The position numbers and the translations under genes were made by a program. The notes beneath the pieces are model-generated. The model searched no databases. It was given only the letters and a program-made list of their open reading frames with translations, and was not told where the DNA came from. A stretch of 43,038 nt of DNA from Clostridiaceae bacterium. GTDB lineage: Bacteria; Bacillota; Clostridia; DSM-8532. Shown piece after piece: positions 42,971 to 43,038 of this stretch; the stretch's first letter is position 1, and each line of letters starts with the position of its first letter. Location of the stretch: the NCBI GenBank assembly GCA_012522505.1, contig JAAYKJ010000081.1, positions 1 to 43,038 on the forward strand, in the 5' to 3' direction.

Positions 42971-43038
42971 GTGATAGAACCGAAGCACAAGAACAATCAA
43001 AACCTCTCAGATTATCAAGATGAGGAAGGAAAGAAGGA
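42971..43038 (+). CDS. Possible start of a gene running off the right edge
   Basis: A GTG at 42971 follows GGAAAGGGA by about five bases and opens a frame to the window end with a polar, Lys/Asp/Glu-rich N-terminus (IEPKHKNNQNLSDYQDEE). Only 22 codons are visible. It could be a regulator of the divergent ABC-2 operon, since such operons are often paired with TetR or MarR genes, but no domain can be seen. Confidence 0.35.
   Translation, partial: MIEPKHKNNQNLSDYQDEEGKK

Overview
This 43 kb window looks like the chromosome of a saccharolytic, anaerobic Bacillota, most likely a member of Clostridia. The evidence is strong AGGAGG-type ribosome sites, frequent GTG and TTG starts, a YesM/YesN-type two-component system beside a sugar ABC transporter, a GH43 xylosidase, DUF1015, M3 oligoendopeptidase and AI-2E-type genes. 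No rRNA, tRNA, CRISPR array or intact mobile element was seen.

Left part (1-10.3 kb): a truncated P2-type metal ATPase runs off the left edge. It is preceded by a clear NiCo (cobalt/nickel) riboswitch with an overlapping intrinsic terminator. Then come two gene remnants (MCP tail and sugar-hydrolase-like beta-sandwich tail), a ribokinase-like kinase paired with a PhnP-like metallo-beta-lactamase-fold hydrolase, a small duplicated membrane protein, an M3 peptidase, a deletion scar joining the 3' halves of a PucR-type regulator and an esterase, two methyltransferases, and a collapsed GGDEF gene.

Middle (10.3-29.1 kb): a sugar-uptake locus has a response regulator (broken by one in-frame amber codon), two CUT1 permeases and a binding lipoprotein on the minus strand. 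The cognate histidine kinase and an esterase diverge from it. Next are a cupin-type XRE regulator with an acyl-CoA synthetase, an overlapping polyprenol-kinase-like/CDF-like membrane pair, a GH43 beta-xylosidase under a good sigma-A-type promoter, a convergent DUF1015 gene, a PRC-barrel protein, a 59-residue membrane-anchored peptide, an AI-2E-family permease and a second esterase.

Right part (29.2-43 kb): a complete four-gene Wadjet operon of the DUF2397/DUF2398/TIGR02680/DUF2399 kind (jetABCD, type II), an SMC-type anti-plasmid system with the catalytic motifs I could check intact. It is followed by a membrane-anchored XRE regulator, a WG-repeat lipoprotein, and an ABC-2 exporter operon (ATPase plus two overlapping permeases). 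A possible new plus-strand gene begins at the right edge.

The most informative signals are the NiCo riboswitch, which suggests a metal substrate for a poorly assigned P-type ATPase subgroup, and the intact Wadjet operon with a perfect hairpin over the first codons of jetA. The window also carries several fresh gene-decay scars (amber in the YesN-like regulator, head-to-head deletion, GGDEF collapse).
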